NCBI RefSeq assembly: GCF_025822765.1
Contig: NZ_JACKUK010000027.1
Span: forward strand, 187,626-251,625
Source of the DNA: Mycobacterium barrassiae
GTDB lineage: Bacteria; Actinomycetota; Actinomycetes; Mycobacteriales; Mycobacteriaceae
Direction of reading: 5' to 3'
DNA: 64,000 nt
Shown: piece after piece, positions 1 to 9,286 of the stretch
How positions within the stretch are numbered: position 1 is the stretch's first letter
How the letters are laid out: every line of letters begins with the position of its first letter
Program-made: the position numbers and the translations under genes
Notes under the pieces: model-generated
The model's input: the letters and a program-made list of their open reading frames with translations, nothing else
Told to the model about the DNA's origin: nothing
Databases searched by the model: none

Positions 1-94
1 GCAGTAAGGATGCGCGTCGTCGCCGCGCCGAACCGATGGCTGATCGCACAAAGCAGATGCGGTCTTATAGTTGGATCGGACAAAGGAGCGCGTG

Positions 95-1681
95 ATGACG
101 ACACCATCCTCCGGCCTCGGGCTCGGCCAGCTGCTGCTGGCGCTCGACCGCACGATGGTGACGCTCGTCGAAGCGCCACGTGGCCTCGATATGGCGGTCG
201 GCTCGGTCGCACTCGTCGATGCCGATGACGTCCGCCTCGGACTGGCGGTGGGCCCGGGTTCGGCGGACCTCTTCTTCCTGCTCGGTGTCGCCGACGCCGA
301 AGCTGTGCGTTGGCTCGAGCGGCAGTTCGCCGGGTCGGGACGCGTGCCTGCGGCCATCTTCGTCAAGGAGCCCAGTGAGGCCGCGGTGGCTCGGGCCGTC
401 GCTCTCGGCACCGCGGTGGTGGCCGTCGACCCCCGGGCGCGTTGGGAGTCGCTGTACCGACTCGTCAACCACGCCTTCGAGCACCACGGCGACCGGGGCG
501 ACCCGCACCGCGACACGGGCACCGACCTGTTCGGGCTCGCCCAGTCGATCGCCGACCGCACCCGCGGGATGGTCAGCATCGAGGACGAGCAGTCACACGT
601 ACTGGCGTACTCGGCGTCCAACGATGAGGCGGACGAACTGCGCCGGTTGACGATCCTGGGGCGGGCCGGCCCGCCCGAGCATCTGGAGTGGATCGGCCAG
701 TGGGGCATCTTCGACGCGCTGCGGGCGAGTGGCGACGTCGTCCGCGTGGCCGAGCGCCCCGAACTGGGACTGCGTCCACGACTGGCTGTCGGCATCCACC
801 TGCCGAGCACCGATGCGCGTCGTGCACCGGCATTCGCGGGCACGATCTGGCTGCAGCAGGGCTCCGCGCCGCTGGCCGACGACACCGAGGAGATCCTGCG
901 CGGTGGGGCGGTGTTGGCGGCGCGGATCATGGCGCGCCTCGCATCGACCCCGTCGACCCACGCGATGCAGGTGACCGAACTGCTCGGGCTCGCGGGCGAC
1001 GACGTCGACACCGCGGCGATCGCGCGCGACCTGGGTATCACCGCCGACGGCCGGGCCGCGCTCGTCGGATTCCAGGGTTCTCCGCCGCCACCTTCCGGCG
1101 TCATCGCGTTGAGCGCCAGCGCATTTCGCGCCGACGCCCAGGCGGTGTCGGTCGGTGAGCGCGTCTATGTCCTGCTGCCCAAGGTCGGCGCGCCGTCGTC
1201 GGTGATGTCGTGGGCGCGCGGAGTCGTCGCTGCGATGCAGCGCGAACTCGGGCTGGCCCTACGTGCTGTCGTCGCAGCCCCGCTGGCCGGCCTGACGGGC
1301 GCCGCAGCGGCGCGCGTCGAGGTGGACAGGGTCTTCGACAGCGCCGACCGCCATCCGGGGGCGATCGGACAGATCACTTCGCTGGACGAGGCGCACACCA
1401 CCGTCCTGCTGGACGAGATCGTCTCGCAGGTGGCGAGCCGGCCCAGCCTGGTGGATCCGCGGGTGCGGCATCTACGCGAGGAGGAGCCGGTCCTGGCCGA
1501 GACACTGCGGGCGTATCTGGACGGCTTCGGCGATGTGGCGGCCGTCGCGAAGCAGTTGCACGTGCACCCGAACACTGTGCGCTACCGGGTGCGGCGCATC
1601 GAGAAGCTGCTGGCCACCTCGCTGGATGACCCCGACGTGCGACTGTTGCTCGCGCTGGGACTGCGCGCCACCGAACCGTAG
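95..1681 (+). CDS. PucR-family transcriptional regulator
   Basis: Predicted cytoplasmic regulator of 528 residues. The C-terminal ~60 residues carry the PucR-type helix-turn-helix: a leucine-rich helix with LAETLRAYLD, then VAAVAKQLHVHPNTVRYRVR and a final helix ending LLLALGLRA. The long N-terminal part is the ligand-sensing/GGDEF-like region usual for this family. I chose ATG 95 because AAAGGAG lies at 82-88, six bases before it; an in-frame GTG at 92 and TTG at 71 are possible. PucR proteins usually respond to a catabolic substrate. The next gene downstream, 73 bases away on the same strand, encodes a carotenoid oxygenase, which could be a target, but that is inference. Confidence 0.85.
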   Translation: MTTPSSGLGLGQLLLALDRTMVTLVEAPRGLDMAVGSVALVDADDVRLGLAVGPGSADLFFLLGVADAEAVRWLERQFAGSGRVPAAIFVKEPSEAAVARAVALGTAVVAVDPRARWESLYRLVNHAFEHHGDRGDPHRDTGTDLFGLAQSIADRTRGMVSIEDEQSHVLAYSASNDEADELRRLTILGRAGPPEHLEWIGQWGIFDALRASGDVVRVAERPELGLRPRLAVGIHLPSTDARRAPAFAGTIWLQQGSAPLADDTEEILRGGAVLAARIMARLASTPSTHAMQVTELLGLAGDDVDTAAIARDLGITADGRAALVGFQGSPPPPSGVIALSASAFRADAQAVSVGERVYVLLPKVGAPSSVMSWARGVVAAMQRELGLALRAVVAAPLAGLTGAAAARVEVDRVFDSADRHPGAIGQITSLDEAHTTVLLDEIVSQVASRPSLVDPRVRHLREEEPVLAETLRAYLDGFGDVAAVAKQLHVHPNTVRYRVRRIEKLLATSLDDPDVRLLLALGLRATEP

Positions 1682-1753
1682 CCGCAGGCCGAGTGTCAAC
1701 CGTTCGATGGACACCGAAGTTCATCCGTCAAGCCGTCGCGCGCCGCCCGCCCC

Positions 1754-3250
1754 ATGGCGCACGATTGGCACATGACCACTGCAGCCCCCATCCGCGAGAC
1801 GGAAAATCCGTATCTGAACGGCAACTTCGCTCCTGTGCGCGAGGAGATCACGGCCACCGATCTCGAAGTCACCGGCTCCATTCCCGAATACCTCGACGGG
1901 CGCTACCTGCGGAACGGCCCGAACCCGATCGGCGACCCCGACCCCGCCCGCTACCACTGGTTCCTCGGCGCCGGGATGGCACACGGGCTGCGGCTGCGCG
2001 ACGGCAAGGCGCACTGGTACCGCAACCGGTGGGTGCGCTCGGCGGACGTCGCACGCAAGCTGGGTGAGACCTGGCACGGCGGGCCGACAGACGGCGGCTT
2101 CGACTTCGCGTCCAACACCAACATCATCGAGCAGGGCGGCAGGACGCTGGCCATCGTCGAGGGCGGCGCGCGACCGTACGAGTTGACCGACGAACTGGAA
2201 ACCGTTGGGCCGTCCGACTTCTGCGGGACGCTGTTCGGCGGTTACACCGCCCACCCCAAGCGGGATCCGGCAACCGGTGAACTGCACGCGGTCTCGTACA
2301 ACCCCATGCGCGGAAACATCGTGCAGTACACGGTGATGGGAGTCGACGGAAAAATCCGGCACACGGTCGACATCCGACTGAAGGCACAGACGATGATGCA
2401 CGACTTCTCGCTCACCGAGAAGTACGTCGTGCTCTACGACCTTCCGGTGGCGCTGGACTTCGGCATGAACATCCACAGCAGGCCGGCCAAGACCGTCGCG
2501 ACGCTGTTGACAAGGTTCGCCGAACGCCATGCCGCACCCGACTTCTTCCTGCGCGCTGCGATGCGTGGGTCGGCTCGCGGCGGGTCAGGGCCGTCGGGGA
2601 TGCCGTACCGCTGGGCCCCGGAACGCCAGGCCCGTGTCGGCCTGCTGCCACGTGAGGGCACTGCCGCCGATATCAGATGGTTCGAGGTGAACCCCTGCTA
2701 CGTGTTCCATCCGCTCAACGCCTACGACGAGGGCGATCAGGTGGTACTGGACGTCGTCCGGCACGCATCGGTGTTCGCCTCCGGCCACGCTCTTGTGCCC
2801 GAGAACCCCACGCTGGACCGCTGGACCGTCAACCTCACCACGGGCAAGGTCACCGAGGAGCGCCTCGACGACAAGGGCCAGGAATTTCCCCGCGTCGACG
2901 AGCGACTGGTCAGCCGCAAACACCGCTACGGCTATGCCGTCGGCGTTGCGGGCGACGGGCCGGGAGTCTCGGACCCCGATGCGATCCTCAAGCACGATCT
3001 CGTCACGCGTCGCACCGAAGCCCACCGCTTCGGCGCAGGCCGCGAACCCGGCGAGTTCGTGTTCGTCCCGTCCAGCGCCGACGCCGCCGAGGACGACGGC
3101 GTGGTCATGGGCTTCGTCTACGACAAATCCACCGACCGCAGCGACCTGGTGCTGCTCGACGGGCAGACCATGGAAACCGTGGCGACCGTGCACCTTCCGG
3201 TGCGGGTACCGCACGGCTTCCACGGCAACTGGGCTCCGACGGCGGGCTAG
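1754..3250 (+). CDS. Carotenoid oxygenase (RPE65/CCD family)
   Basis: Non-heme Fe(II) dioxygenase that should cleave a double bond of a carotenoid, apocarotenoid or stilbene-like substrate. The 498-residue length fits bacterial members. Four histidines sit in the family positions for iron ligation: His167 (TAHPKRD), His216 (MMHDFSLTEKY), His319 (YVFHPLNAYDEGD) and His490 (HGFHGNW near the C-terminus). The N-terminal YLRNGPNP signature is present at residues 51-58. The start may be ATG 1754 or ATG 1772. Mycobacteria carry several paralogues, so the substrate cannot be told from sequence. It lies 10 bases upstream of the histidine kinase gene, so the three genes may be cotranscribed. Confidence 0.92.
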   Translation: MAHDWHMTTAAPIRETENPYLNGNFAPVREEITATDLEVTGSIPEYLDGRYLRNGPNPIGDPDPARYHWFLGAGMAHGLRLRDGKAHWYRNRWVRSADVARKLGETWHGGPTDGGFDFASNTNIIEQGGRTLAIVEGGARPYELTDELETVGPSDFCGTLFGGYTAHPKRDPATGELHAVSYNPMRGNIVQYTVMGVDGKIRHTVDIRLKAQTMMHDFSLTEKYVVLYDLPVALDFGMNIHSRPAKTVATLLTRFAERHAAPDFFLRAAMRGSARGGSGPSGMPYRWAPERQARVGLLPREGTAADIRWFEVNPCYVFHPLNAYDEGDQVVLDVVRHASVFASGHALVPENPTLDRWTVNLTTGKVTEERLDDKGQEFPRVDERLVSRKHRYGYAVGVAGDGPGVSDPDAILKHDLVTRRTEAHRFGAGREPGEFVFVPSSADAAEDDGVVMGFVYDKSTDRSDLVLLDGQTMETVATVHLPVRVPHGFHGNWAPTAG

Positions 3251-3260
3251 TATTCGCCGG

Positions 3261-4442
3261 ATGAGCCACGACGTGCCCGAAGGCTGGCCACGCGGGGGCG
3301 AGTGGAATTGGCTCTGGGAGGCCTACGTCGTCGGTCTCGCGATCGCGGCCATCGTCGCCGTGGTTCTGCTGGACCATCGCTTTCCGGGCAATGTCATCGG
3401 CGCCGCGGTCGCGCTGTCGGCGATGGCGGCGGTGGTACTGGCCTTCGGTCGCCGCGTGACCAGATTTCCCGAACGCGACTGGCGCACAGTCGCGTTCGTC
3501 GGCGCGGTGATCGGTATGTGGATCCTGGCGATGGTGGCGTCACCCGTTTCGGTGGCGGCCGTACCCGCGATCTATCCGATCGTGTTCTCCACGCTGCCGC
3601 TGGGCCCCGCGTTAATCGTGACGACGATCGTCAACATCGTCCCGTTGGCAATGTTGTTGCTGAGCAACGGCATCCGGTCACCGAATCTGTCGATGGCGAT
3701 TGCGGTCACCCTCATCGCCCTCGTCGCCGCGCCGGTGCTCGGCACCGTCATCATCACGTCGCTGCGACAACGTCGTCAGCTGGCCGCACTGGTCGCCGAA
3801 CTGGCGGCCACCCGCGCAGAGAGCGCCCGGCTGTCCCGGGAGGCGGGCACGGCCGCCGAACGGGAACGACTGGCACGCGAAATCCACGACACCCTCGCGC
3901 AGGGGTTCACCAGCATCGTCATGCTGGCCCAGGCGGTCGAACCCGAGTTGGACACCGACACCGCGGCGGCCAGGCGGCACGTCGAGTTGATCGGTGCCAC
4001 CGCGCGGGAGAACCTCGCCGAGGCGCGGGCGATGGTGGCCGAACTGACTCCGAGCTCGCTCGAAGAGCCGCTGCCCGCCGCGATACAGCGGCAGTGCGAT
4101 CGGCTCGCGGCCGAGACGGATACTCGCGTGACGGTGCGTATCGCCAGCGACCTGCCCGCCCAGAGCATGGCGTCCGATGTGGTGCTGCTGCGCGCCGCCC
4201 AGGAAGCCTTCGCGAACATCCGCAAGCACGCGCACGCCACGGCGGTGACGGTCGAGTTGTCACCGTCGGGTTCGAGAACCCGGCTTGTGGTGACGGACAA
4301 CGGCATTGGCCTTGGCGACGGGCAAGGCGAGGGATTCGGGCTGCGGGGTATGCGCGCCCGGGTGGCGCAGGTCGGCGGCGAGGTCACCATCGCGCCGGCG
4401 GTAGGCGGCGGCACCACGTTGACGGTCGAGGTGCCGGCATGA
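3261..4442 (+). CDS. Sensor histidine kinase, NarL/DesK-type (HisKA_3)
   Basis: Membrane sensor kinase of 393 residues. The first ~165 residues hold five or six hydrophobic segments with little extracytoplasmic sequence, so it probably senses a membrane or small-molecule signal. A short coiled stretch leads into the HisKA_3 dimerisation helix with the phospho-acceptor His209 in ERERLAREIHDTLAQG. The C-terminal HATPase domain shows the N box (AAQEAFANIRKHAHA), DNGIG and GFGLRGMRARV. It overlaps the following response regulator by four bases (ATGA), typical of translational coupling between cognate partners. The signal and regulon are not evident. Confidence 0.93.
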   Translation: MSHDVPEGWPRGGEWNWLWEAYVVGLAIAAIVAVVLLDHRFPGNVIGAAVALSAMAAVVLAFGRRVTRFPERDWRTVAFVGAVIGMWILAMVASPVSVAAVPAIYPIVFSTLPLGPALIVTTIVNIVPLAMLLLSNGIRSPNLSMAIAVTLIALVAAPVLGTVIITSLRQRRQLAALVAELAATRAESARLSREAGTAAERERLAREIHDTLAQGFTSIVMLAQAVEPELDTDTAAARRHVELIGATARENLAEARAMVAELTPSSLEEPLPAAIQRQCDRLAAETDTRVTVRIASDLPAQSMASDVVLLRAAQEAFANIRKHAHATAVTVELSPSGSRTRLVVTDNGIGLGDGQGEGFGLRGMRARVAQVGGEVTIAPAVGGGTTLTVEVPA

Positions 4443-5080
4443 CGGCGCCCACGACGAAAGTGCTGCTGGTCGACGACCACCCGGTGGTCCGCGAAGGCCT
4501 GCGCGGCATGATCGACGCCGAGACAGACCTCACCGTCGTCGGCGAGGCGGGATCAGGCGCAGAAGCGATCGTCATGGCCGAATCCCTTCGGCCCGATGTC
4601 ATTCTCATGGACCTGCGGATGCCGGACGTGGACGGCGTGACGGCGACCGAGCGCATCCTCGCCCTGCTCCCCGGGACACGCATCATCGTCGTCACGACCT
4701 ACGAGTCCGACTCCGACATTCTCCGTGCCGTCGAGGCGGGCGCGGCGGGATATCTGCTCAAGGACGCCTCGCGTGCGCAACTGGCCGACGCCGTCCGCGA
4801 TGCCTCACGCGGCAAGACGGTGTTGGCGCCCACGGTGGCCGATCGGCTGATTCACTTTGTCCGCCAACCTGTTTCAGCGGCGCTGTCGACGCGGGAAGTC
4901 GAGGTGCTCGGCCTGGTGGCCGTCGGCAAGACCAACGCCGAGATCGGACACGAACTGCACATCAGCGAGGCGACCGTGAAGACCCATCTGCTGCGGACGT
5001 TCAACAAGCTGGGCGTGTCCGACCGCACGGCGGCCGTGACGACCGCGATGTCGCTCGGCCTTCTCCGCGAGCAGACGTAA
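4439..5080 (+). CDS. LuxR/NarL-family response regulator
   Basis: Response regulator of 213 residues and partner of the kinase it overlaps by four bases. The receiver domain (about 1-120) has the acidic pair Asp12/Asp13, the phospho-acceptor Asp58 in ILMDLRMPDVDG, a conserved Thr in VVTTYESD and Lys in YLLKDASR. The C-terminal LuxR helix-turn-helix (about 148-210) starts LSTREVEVLGLVAVGKTNAEI and includes EATVKTHL. This layout indicates phosphorylation-dependent DNA binding. It is followed after 47 bases by the convergent dapC gene. Confidence 0.95.
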   Translation: MTAPTTKVLLVDDHPVVREGLRGMIDAETDLTVVGEAGSGAEAIVMAESLRPDVILMDLRMPDVDGVTATERILALLPGTRIIVVTTYESDSDILRAVEAGAAGYLLKDASRAQLADAVRDASRGKTVLAPTVADRLIHFVRQPVSAALSTREVEVLGLVAVGKTNAEIGHELHISEATVKTHLLRTFNKLGVSDRTAAVTTAMSLGLLREQT

Positions 5081-5127
5081 ACGCACCGAATTCGTCGGCG
5101 TGTCGCGAACTTTTGCGTCTTCTCGCG

Positions 5128-6225
5128 CTAGGCGGTGAGTCGCTGCGCGGCGGCGGCGATCCGCTCGTCGGTCGCGGTCAACGCGACTCGAACGTGCTGC
5201 ACCCCGCGCGGGCCGTAGAACTCGCCGGGCGCCACGAGGATTCCCCGTTGTGCGAACCAGGCGACCGTGTCGCGGCAGGACTCACCGCGTGTGGCCCAGA
5301 GGTAAAGTCCCGCTTCCGAATCGTCGACGGTCAATCCGGACGCCTGCAGGGCGGGCAGAAGTACGGCCCTGCGCCGCTCGTAACGCTCGCGCTGCTGACG
5401 TTCGTGTTCGTCGTCGTCGAGCGCGGCGACCATCGCAGCCTGCACGGGCGTCGGCACCATCATGCCCGCGTGCCTGCGCACCGCCAGCAGCTCGGCCACC
5501 ACCGCCTGATCGCCGGCGACGAAGCCGGCGCGGTAGCCGGCCAGTGACGACGTCTTCGACAGCGAATGGATGGCCAACAGCCCGGTGTGGTCGCCGTCGC
5601 AGACCGAAGGATGCAGCAGCGACACCGGCTCAGCGTCCCAACCCAGCCCCAGATAGCACTCATCGGAGGCGACGAGTACACCGCGCTCGCGCGCCCAGCC
5701 GACCACCTTGCGCAGATGATCGACACCCAAGACCTTGCCGGCCGGATTACTCGGCGAGTTCAAGAACACCAACGCGGGCGACTGCGGGCCCAGCTGCGTC
5801 AGCGAATCCGCACGCACAAACGGCACCTTCGCCAACCGTGCACCGACTTCGTATGTCGGATAGGCCAATTCAGGCACCACGACCACGTCATCGGGGCCGA
5901 GCCCGAGCAGCGTCGGAAGCCAGGCGATCAGCTCCTTGGTCCCGATCACCGGCAGCACCGCACCCTCAGCCAGATTGGTGACGCCGTAACGACGCTCCAG
6001 CGCCGCCACCGCGGAAGCCCGCAACGAGGGAGTGCCCGCGGTCGCCGGGTAGCCCGGCGCGGAACCGGCCGCGGCCAGCGCCTCTCTGATGACAGGAGCT
6101 ACATCGTCGACAGGTGTGCCGACCGACAGGTCGACGATGCCGTCGGGATGCGACATGGCCAGCGCGGTGGCGTCGGCCAGGGTGTCCCACGGGAACACCG
6201 GTAGCGACGCCGAGACGCGCGGCAA
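5128..6225 (-). CDS. dapC: N-succinyldiaminopimelate aminotransferase DapC
   Basis: Fold-type I PLP aminotransferase of 365 residues, closely resembling remembered M. tuberculosis Rv1178. It acts in the succinylase branch of lysine/meso-diaminopimelate synthesis, making L,L-N-succinyl-DAP from its keto precursor with glutamate as donor, and so feeds peptidoglycan. Visible features are the PLP-contacting SDECYLGLGWD (Asp188), the Schiff-base Lys224 in HSLSKTSSLAGYRAGF, and a substrate-carboxylate Arg near the C-terminus (QHVRVALT). The likely start is TTG 6225, since translation from there gives the conserved PRVSASLPVFPWDTL N-terminus. It lies 11 bases after fdxC in the same direction, as in M. 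tuberculosis, so the two form an operon. Confidence 0.95.
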   Translation of the reverse strand: MPRVSASLPVFPWDTLADATALAMSHPDGIVDLSVGTPVDDVAPVIREALAAAGSAPGYPATAGTPSLRASAVAALERRYGVTNLAEGAVLPVIGTKELIAWLPTLLGLGPDDVVVVPELAYPTYEVGARLAKVPFVRADSLTQLGPQSPALVFLNSPSNPAGKVLGVDHLRKVVGWARERGVLVASDECYLGLGWDAEPVSLLHPSVCDGDHTGLLAIHSLSKTSSLAGYRAGFVAGDQAVVAELLAVRRHAGMMVPTPVQAAMVAALDDDEHERQQRERYERRRAVLLPALQASGLTVDDSEAGLYLWATRGESCRDTVAWFAQRGILVAPGEFYGPRGVQHVRVALTATDERIAAAAQRLTA

Positions 6226-6236
6226 GCGAGCCGTTA

Positions 6237-6560
6237 TCAGTCCTCGCCCTGCGGAGGCAGATCCTTGACCGCCTGCGGATCGTTGTCGGTCTGGCCGACC
6301 TTCGACGCACCGCCGGGAGAACCGAGCTCAGCGAAGAAGTCGGCGTTGATCTGCGTGTAGCTGGACCACTGGTCCGGCACATCGTCCTCGTAGTAGATGG
6401 CCTCGACCGGACACACGGGTTCGCACGCACCGCAGTCCACACACTCATCGGGGTGGATGTAGAGCATGCGGGCGCCCTCATAGATGCAGTCGACTGGGCA
6501 TTCCTCGATACACGCCTTGTCTTTGATGTCGACACAGGGTTCGGCAATGACATACGTCAC
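6237..6560 (-). CDS. fdxC: Seven-iron ferredoxin FdxC
   Basis: Small electron carrier of 107 residues, the same length as M. tuberculosis Rv1177. Eight cysteines lie at 9, 17, 21, 25, 40, 43, 46 and 50. Their spacing fits one [3Fe-4S] and one [4Fe-4S] cluster as in other mycobacterial 7Fe ferredoxins, with the CVDCGACEPVCP core for the second cluster. GTG 6560 is chosen because it gives the conserved MTYVIAEPCVDIKDKACIEE N-terminus and has GAGGAG upstream. Likely partners are cytochromes P450 or other redox enzymes; the P450 at 21543-22832 is a candidate only by co-occurrence in the window. Confidence 0.96.
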   Translation of the reverse strand: MTYVIAEPCVDIKDKACIEECPVDCIYEGARMLYIHPDECVDCGACEPVCPVEAIYYEDDVPDQWSSYTQINADFFAELGSPGGASKVGQTDNDPQAVKDLPPQGED

Positions 6561-6961
6561 GGGTTGCTCCTCGATCTCCTGTCCAAGTGGGCTGTGGGTC
6601 GTTCTGGGGTCAAGGCCCCGAGAGTTCCAGCAAGTATGCGCAGTCGATACCTGCAAGGTCGGCTCAGTGTGCCCTAACTTCACGCGCCGCCCGGTACGGG
6701 TGGCGCGTGGTTACTGATACTAGACGTCGCAGATACAGCTAGACCAGTCGCCATACCCATCGTATGAGGCGTGCTGTTCAAGTGCTCAGCACGGGGCCCG
6801 GTGCGCGCCCTCCTGATTCGGGCGAAACGCCCACGAACGTCGGCACTTTGCGGACGCTCACCGACCGCCGGGCAGCCCATCAAGGTTTCTCCAAGTACTG
6901 CCACCCACTCTTTCCGCCGACGACCACCACCGCCCCTGTCGGCTCAACGAAAGACCAGCAC
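6561..6961. other. Intergenic region between divergent fdxC and LmeA-like gene
   Basis: These 401 bases hold no convincing gene. The reading frame of the rightward gene stays open upstream to about 6764, but residues encoded there are unlike a domain and lack a ribosome-binding site, so I treat it as leader. The region must contain the leftward fdxC-dapC promoter and the rightward promoter of the DUF2993 gene. I saw no strong palindrome, terminator or RNA structure. Confidence 0.5.
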
Positions 6962-7915
6962 ATGACCTATCCGACGTACGCAAGAAGCACCCTCACCCCC
7001 ACGACCCCCGTGAGTTTCCACTCCGCACCCACCCAGGGTTGGCCGATCCCGGCCGCGCCTGCGTTTCAGCCGCCAGTCCCCCCGCCGGCGCAGCCACCGG
7101 TCAAGCGCAAGCGCTTTCGCGGCCCCATCGCGTTCGTCCTGATCCTCGTGATCGTTCTCGCCGTTGCGGCCGCGGGGCTGCTCGCCACCGAGCTCTACGC
7201 GCGCACCGTCGCCGTCGGCAAGGTGAAATCGGCTGCTGCATGCTTCATCGAGGGTTCCGAGAGTGCGGTGGACGTGACGTTCGAGACGTCGCCGCCGGTG
7301 CTCATGCAGTACATCAACGACAAGTACACCGGGTTCACGATCACCACCAACGGCTCCGACATTCGCGGCGTCGACGGGATCACGGCGGACATCGCCGTCG
7401 ACGACCTCGACCTGAACGGTGACGCGACCAAGCGGGGCACCATCGGCGCGATCGACGCGACCATCGCCTGGACCAACGAGGGGCTGCGGGAATCTGCCAA
7501 CACCGCACTCAAGGAGGCCATCGACGAATACCTCGCGGACAGCTTCCTGAGCTTCCTCTCCGACTGGATCTCGACGGACGAGGTCGTGACGAGTGTGACG
7601 ACCGATCCGTCGACCGGAATCGTCACGTTGAACGGGATGTTCGACAGCAGCATCGCCATCAAGCCGGTCACGACCGACGGCGGCATCCGTATGGTGATCC
7701 AGCCCGACAGCTTCTGGCTCGGCGGAAACCTGGATCTGCCTCAGGACGATCTGCAGGAGAAGCTCGACGAGATGACCGGCGAGCTGACCGACAACAAGTA
7801 CGGCCTCGGCGTCGATTCGCTCGACGTCACGGACAGCGGCGTGGTCGCGAAGCTCTCGGCCACCAATGTCGAGATCCCGGCCAGCGACGGCACGAGCAGC
7901 TGCCTCGACATCTGA
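6962..7915 (+). CDS. LmeA-like phospholipid-binding protein (DUF2993)
   Basis: Membrane-anchored exported protein of 317 residues. Residues 1-50 are a Pro/Ala/Thr-rich cytoplasmic tail ending in KRKRFRG, followed by one transmembrane helix (about 55-77) and a DUF2993 domain in the periplasm. Proteins of this family, such as mycobacterial LmeA, bind phospholipids and affect mannan elongation of lipomannan. That suits a region rich in PIM/LAM genes (lpqW, pimE), but the role here is inferred. The start at ATG 6962 gives the usual short tail before the helix. A strong hairpin follows at 7928-7968. Confidence 0.8.
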   Translation: MTYPTYARSTLTPTTPVSFHSAPTQGWPIPAAPAFQPPVPPPAQPPVKRKRFRGPIAFVLILVIVLAVAAAGLLATELYARTVAVGKVKSAAACFIEGSESAVDVTFETSPPVLMQYINDKYTGFTITTNGSDIRGVDGITADIAVDDLDLNGDATKRGTIGAIDATIAWTNEGLRESANTALKEAIDEYLADSFLSFLSDWISTDEVVTSVTTDPSTGIVTLNGMFDSSIAIKPVTTDGGIRMVIQPDSFWLGGNLDLPQDDLQEKLDEMTGELTDNKYGLGVDSLDVTDSGVVAKLSATNVEIPASDGTSSCLDI

Positions 7916-7927
7916 GCGCCAACGCAT

Positions 7928-7968
7928 CTGGCGCGTCTGCAGGATCAATCAGCCTGCAGACGCGCCAG
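7928..7968. terminator. Perfect 16-bp hairpin between convergent genes
   Basis: Left arm 7928-7943 and right arm 7953-7968 are exact reverse complements (16 bp, first bases CTGGCGCG) with a 9-nt loop. It sits in the 61-bp gap between the 3' ends of the DUF2993 gene and the YceI gene and should serve both strands. There is no real T-tract, as is common for mycobacterial terminators. Confidence 0.8.
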
Positions 7969-7976
7969 TTTGGGCG

Positions 7977-8525
7977 TCAGGCCTGCTTGAGCGCCTCGAT
8001 CTCCAGCGTGATCTTGACCTTGTCGCCGACGACGGTGCCACCGGTCTCCAGCGGCATGTCGATGTCGATCCCGAAGTCCTTGCGGTTCAACACGACCGAC
8101 GCTTCGAAGCCCGCGACCTCGCCGTGTCCCATTCCGGGGTTGACACCGTTGAACTCGAGCTCGAGGGTGACCGGCTTGGTGACGCCCTTGAGGGTGAAGT
8201 CGCCGTCAACGAGGTACGAATCGCCTTGCGGCCGGACGCCGGTCGACACGAAGGTGGCGGTCGGATACTGCTCGGCGTCGAAGAAATCCGCGGACCGGAC
8301 ATGAGCGTCGCGCTGTTCGTTGCGGGTGTTGATCGAGTCGACGGCGATTTCGGCCGTCACCGACGGGGTGCCGTCCTCGGCGACGACGATCGCACCGCTG
8401 AACGTGTCGAAGGTGCCCCGAACCTTGCTCACCATCAGGTGACGTACGGAGAAGCTGATGGTCGAGTGCACGGGGTCGATGGCCCAGGTGCCAGTGCTCA
8501 GGTCGGTGGCTACAGCGGCGGTCAT
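7977..8525 (-). CDS. YceI family protein
   Basis: Lipocalin-like isoprenoid-binding family protein of 182 residues. It begins MTAAVATDLSTGTWAIDPVHST and contains the family hallmarks HSTISFSVRHLMVSKVRGTF and a FTLKGVTKPVTLELEF strand near residue 120. No signal peptide is seen, so it may be cytoplasmic, unlike E. coli YceI. ATG 8525 is supported by GAGGAGACT directly upstream, with longer in-frame extension lacking a site. It appears monocistronic. YceI proteins are linked to acid, osmotic or oxidative stress, but the ligand in mycobacteria is unknown. Confidence 0.9.
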   Translation of the reverse strand: MTAAVATDLSTGTWAIDPVHSTISFSVRHLMVSKVRGTFDTFSGAIVVAEDGTPSVTAEIAVDSINTRNEQRDAHVRSADFFDAEQYPTATFVSTGVRPQGDSYLVDGDFTLKGVTKPVTLELEFNGVNPGMGHGEVAGFEASVVLNRKDFGIDIDMPLETGGTVVGDKVKITLEIEALKQA

Positions 8526-8707
8526 ATGAGTCTCCTCGAGATTGGGTGCCGGCCAGCCCGGCGCCTTCACCCGCAACAACCGGACTACAGTCCGTTTCTA
8601 TTCCCCGGCCGTGCACAAGCACCCGCGGCACGCGCCCACCGTGCGCTCAGCGCGAAGATTCGGCCCGCTTTTCGCCGCAGACGCACACTCGACGGGAGGT
8701 AGCCGAG

Positions 8708-9169
8708 TCAGCCCCTGCCACCCCAGACGGCCTGCGCACCCGCGTCACCGATCCGAACCACCGTGACGATCGACGACACCCCTACGACCAGGGTGACGAC
8801 GGCGAGCAGGGCCGCCGCGGCCTTATGTGGTTTGTCCGACCGACTCTCTGCCCAGTGCAGCGCCACCAGCGCCACCGCGACAATCAGCATCGCGACCGAG
8901 AAGTAGATCATCCACTCGCCGCGGTCGACGTGCTCCTGCAGGATCGGACGAGGCGGGCCGCCTTGCGCCAATAGCCACTCACCCGCCGACGTGGTCAACG
9001 GAGTGAGCACCGTCGTCATCACCGCGAATGCCAGCACCAGCCACACCAGCCGGCGACGGGCCGCGGGCCAGAACGCACACAGGATCTCGAGCAGCGCGGT
9101 CAAAGGCGCGAGCACCACCATGCCGTGGACCAACAGGGCATGCGCGGGGATTCCGGAGATGGTGTCCAT
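8708..9169 (-). CDS. DUF2231-like four-helix membrane protein
   Basis: Small integral membrane protein of 153 residues with four predicted helices. The N-terminal ISGIPAHALLVHGMVVLAPL matches the PAHPLLVHxxVVLxPL pattern of DUF2231, whose histidines may bind heme or metal. I prefer ATG 9169 (GGAG five bases upstream) over TTG 9202, because the family begins close to this motif. The function is unknown. The 182 bases between it and the YceI gene show nothing notable. Confidence 0.75.
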   Translation of the reverse strand: MDTISGIPAHALLVHGMVVLAPLTALLEILCAFWPAARRRLVWLVLAFAVMTTVLTPLTTSAGEWLLAQGGPPRPILQEHVDRGEWMIYFSVAMLIVAVALVALHWAESRSDKPHKAAAALLAVVTLVVGVSSIVTVVRIGDAGAQAVWGGRG

Positions 9170-9286
9170 GGCGCTCCAGGGTCTCGACGACAGCGCTACC
9201 AACGTATACGGATCGAAACCGTCAGTATCGAGTTTCCGTAAAGCCAGACACAGCAGCGTGTTTCAGCACCCTGCTATTAGGTAAGG

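Noticed and set aside
3302-4438. Upstream extension of the response-regulator frame through the kinase gene
   Set aside because: The kinase occupies another frame with full motifs; the regulator starts at the ATGA overlap.
6764-6961. In-frame 66-codon extension upstream of the DUF2993 gene
   Set aside because: No ribosome-binding site, composition unlike a domain, and the usual family N-terminus begins at 6962.
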